A stretch of DNA of 64,000 nucleotides, from positions 744,001-808,000 of the forward strand of contig OU744450.1 of assembly GCA_916610825.1 (NCBI GenBank). The letters are read 5' to 3'. How positions within the stretch are numbered: position 1 is the first letter of the stretch; every line of letters starts with the position of its first letter. The notes below the pieces were generated by a model, which saw only the letters and a list, made by a program, of their open reading frames with translations, was not told the origin of the DNA and made no database searches. The translations under genes were made by a program, and so were the position numbers. Source of the DNA: Haliclystus octoradiatus. Lineage: Eukaryota; Cnidaria; Staurozoa; Stauromedusae; Haliclystidae. This document shows positions 61,411-64,000 of the stretch, piece after piece.

Positions 61411-63090
61411 ATGTATCTATAATATATGATGATGATGATGCTTACGCAATCATCAGCCAAAATATGGAATATTTATATTTATATTTATCTTTTAACATTT
61501 TTATTAATATATATGATATCATCACAACATTTTCGTTATTTTTCAGCGACATTTTGTTTCTGCTCTCAGTTCGTTTTACAGGAAACCCAAAGCAGAACCC
61601 TGATCTCTGAGGGCTCTGAGCAAACGGAAACTTTTAACAAAAAGGAGATGCAAACCCATTACGTTTTCGCTTTCAAAATACAAAATTTCGCTTCTGATGC
61701 CAAGTGCAACAATTATCAGATTTTGAAAGCAGAGGGTATATTTCATAATAACCAAGCAATTGTTCAAAATAAAATAGATATTATTTATTCATGATGTTCA
61801 AAGACTCCATCAATTCTACATAGCCTCGTTTTGTTGCTATGGACGAATGATCGATAGATGTCATGATCTTTTAGCGCTCACTCGTCGTAATGAAAATTTT
61901 TACATTATGATGTCACTTAACTTTCATTCTCCGTTTTTCAAGATTTGAAATTCTCATTTTCTCAAATGCTTAGTTTTCAAAAACTACTTTTCCGTTTGTC
62001 GAAAAAACTTGGCAACGTAATCAAGTCACTTATTACAGCAACTTAATGTAAAATTTTTGATTTTCAATTTTTTATGATTTGACCCTATTCCATAAAAAGC
62101 GATCAGATATTTATAAAAGCTGGTACAGGCAACGTTTGAAGCTCGAGGTTTTGCTTTTGAACAAAATGTTTTGCCAATTCATGATACTATTTTCGCGCGC
62201 TTTGTTCAAATTTCTCGAGTCTGGGTTTGACGGAACGAAAATATTTCCATAAAAACATTTGACTGGTACCTGTCCAAAGGGAGCCAAGAGAGGCACATCA
62301 AAAATGTTCCAACTCTTGTGAATAGCTGGCATTAACAGTCCCATAACATTTCTAATTTGTTATCCGGTTGACTTCTGTTACAAAATTAAATCTGAGAGTT
62401 CATTTATGTAATGTCCTTATGAGTTGTGTAATGATATCCAGCCTAAACTATTAGTGATAAACGTGTATCTCGACATCACATTGTGTTATTGGTTTAGAGG
62501 CCAGATAGTTATTTTAAGTATATGTTTAGTATTAAGTCAAATAAATTGTAATTAATTCTACCAGTTATAAATATATATATAGCACAAATAAATATGCAAC
62601 ACCTGCAAACTGGACCGCACGGAGAGATATTTTCGCTCCATCTCGCCCTTCTCATGAGGTTATATTTCCCGATTGCATGTAACTTGCACGGATCAATACG
62701 AAGCAAACGAGGCTAATTATTTAATCATGGCATTTCATTCGGATACATGTAAACAAATAAGCAAGGGAGATAGCTATAACATTAAACAAGATTTAACTTT
62801 TATATTATAATCATAATTAGCGCATTTTATTGATGTAGCTACATTATAATTACTATTTAGTAATGAATTTGAAGCTATATGAATAGAACATCGAGTATGC
62901 ACACCCTTGAACAAAGTCATCAGTTTTGAATCGTCTTGTGCAACACGTCCTTTTGCAGCTCAATAAATCTACCAAAAGTAAACTGTTTCGGATTTCAGAA
63001 GATTGACGAACACATGAGTAAATTTATAAAGCACCGCGTTCAACCTACTGAGTCATTATGTATACATTTTGAAGAGCATAACATGGTACA
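61411..63090. other. Intergenic stretch, nothing recognised
   Basis: A 122-codon ORF (61426-61794, plus) opens in a GAT microsatellite and shows no domain or codon bias, so it is not called. The remainder is AT-rich with no clear repeat or gene. Confidence 0.4.
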
Positions 63091-63093
63091 CAG

Positions 63094-63381
63094 CAGAGGA
63101 CGGTGTACAGAAGCCGGAGTCAAACTCCGGCAGAATTATCATCATTTCAACAGGAGCCGGATTTGACTAAATTTTTTTTGCCAGTCAGAGAAGGAATCTG
63201 AGCTGGCGGAGTCTAGAATGATATACTGCTGATACTTAATCCATTTTCGGATTTTGTACAGGAGTTTATTTGAGATACTTTGGAGCCGGAGCCTGAGTGT
63301 ACTTTTCTTGAATGAGTTGAACGCTTTTATAAAGACCTTTTTGGATTCTGAGTCAAACGATTCTGACTCGGTACACCTCTG
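63094..63381. mobile_element. Possible small hAT-like element (diverged inverted ends)
   Basis: The left end reads CAGAGGACGGTGTACAGAAG and the right end, complemented, CAGAGGTGTACCGAGTCAGA. Both share CAGAGG, GTGTAC and a following GAGTC. The interior repeats GGAGCCGGA(G/T)-type words. The 8-bp flanks GTACACAG and ATATGCAG agree at only five positions, so the target duplication is not proven. Confidence 0.4.
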
Positions 63382-64000
63382 ATATGCAGTATGTTATCTT
63401 GGAATTTATGAAAGGCGAAACGAATAATTTGATCGAGATTGCGAATTCTACATTTCAAAACGTCCATCAAGGAGTACACGATTAGATTTGCAAATTTATA
63501 AACAGCTTTGGAGCTATAATACACGTATTTTATGAAACAAAGCAAAGGCTGTGTAGTCTACTAAAATTTCCTTAAATTTCATATAATTTTAGTACCAAAA
63601 GTTTCTAAAAGATTTCATTATACTCAGAGCTGTAAAATAGGCAAAAATATATTGAAAAATATAAGCATTTCATTAAGCTACAATAGAGTACACGAGTTTG
63701 CACTACGCAGCCATAACCTATGGTTTCCAGTCTGATCATGCAGAACGGGTGAAAACATTGCCGTATTGACATTTTCATAGGCCTTCGTGTATACATTACG
63801 AGTAAACTGAATTGCTATAAAAGAATTGTGTATTCTGTTGGAGAAAATATTTTGGTTTCTTTAATATTTTCGAAGAAGTACTAAATATTTTCTTGACATT
63901 TTTGAAAGTTTCTTACAAAAAAACTACGTGTAACTCAATCGAACTTTATTGTTGTTTCTTTTTACAAAATAAACGTTTCTTTGATAATCAGTTTAATTTT
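63382..64000. other. Window end, nothing recognised
   Basis: Short ORFs only, without homology signs. No repeat was recognised. Confidence 0.35.

Noticed and set aside
61426..61794. 122-codon plus-strand ORF
   Set aside because: It opens in a GAT microsatellite (MMMMM) and continues in AT-rich sequence with no domain or splice context.
1..64000. CRISPR arrays, bacterial operons, rRNA or tRNA genes
   Set aside because: No regular spacer-repeat array, no ribosome-binding or operon pattern, and no cloverleaf was seen. The single Pol III B-box match at 17605 lacks an A box.

Overview
The window reads as a piece of an animal nuclear genome. It is AT-rich and carries introns with GT/AG borders, non-LTR (LINE) and hAT-type transposons, and no bacterial operon structure. 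Three things point to a marine invertebrate deuterostome, most likely an echinoderm: a clear XBP1 gene, a LINE whose ORF carries a 2A-like peptide (reported for CR1/L2-type elements of sea urchins and other marine invertebrates), and short secreted acidic/cationic precursor peptides of the general echinoderm antimicrobial type. The species cannot be named from the sequence.

Layout. (1) 0.2-2.0 kb, minus strand: XBP1 in three exons. It has a 20-nt IRE1-type intron in a conserved RNA fold and an exact ER-stress response element upstream. (2) 2.4-19.25 kb, plus strand: three tandem copies of a small secreted-peptide gene (one relic, two apparently intact), each with a signal-peptide exon. The intact copies have acidic mini-exons, all phase 1, and a last exon for a cationic Trp/Arg-rich peptide containing DPRPWWW. 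The space between copies holds LINE debris, a 58-bp tandem repeat and hairpins. Intron 2 of the last copy has taken a 6-kb nested insertion: a hAT-type element with 15-bp inverted ends and an 8-bp target duplication, itself holding a nearly full-length LINE with 130-bp 5' monomers, a 2A-like motif, endonuclease and reverse transcriptase. (3) 19.9-41.7 kb and 43.0-59.9 kb, minus strand: two giant type I membrane proteins of about 7,021 and 5,420 residues, each made of a signal-peptide exon and one enormous exon. Both are long tandem arrays of the dystroglycan module (cadherin-like CADG domain plus SEA/S6-like domain), followed by one membrane span and a long cytoplasmic tail. The tails differ: the first has a dystroglycan-like PPxY motif, the second a Cys-rich juxtamembrane patch and Arg/Ser repeats. 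(4) 59.9-64 kb: no gene recognised; a large hairpin and a small hAT-like repeat.

The most notable content is the pair of giant multi-dystroglycan genes. The single intron of the larger one falls at the same place and phase as the intron between the two coding exons of vertebrate DAG1 (human side from memory). The secreted-peptide cluster and the XBP1 splice hairpin with an off-consensus 5' loop come next. XBP1 is a stress regulator and need not be functionally linked to its neighbours.
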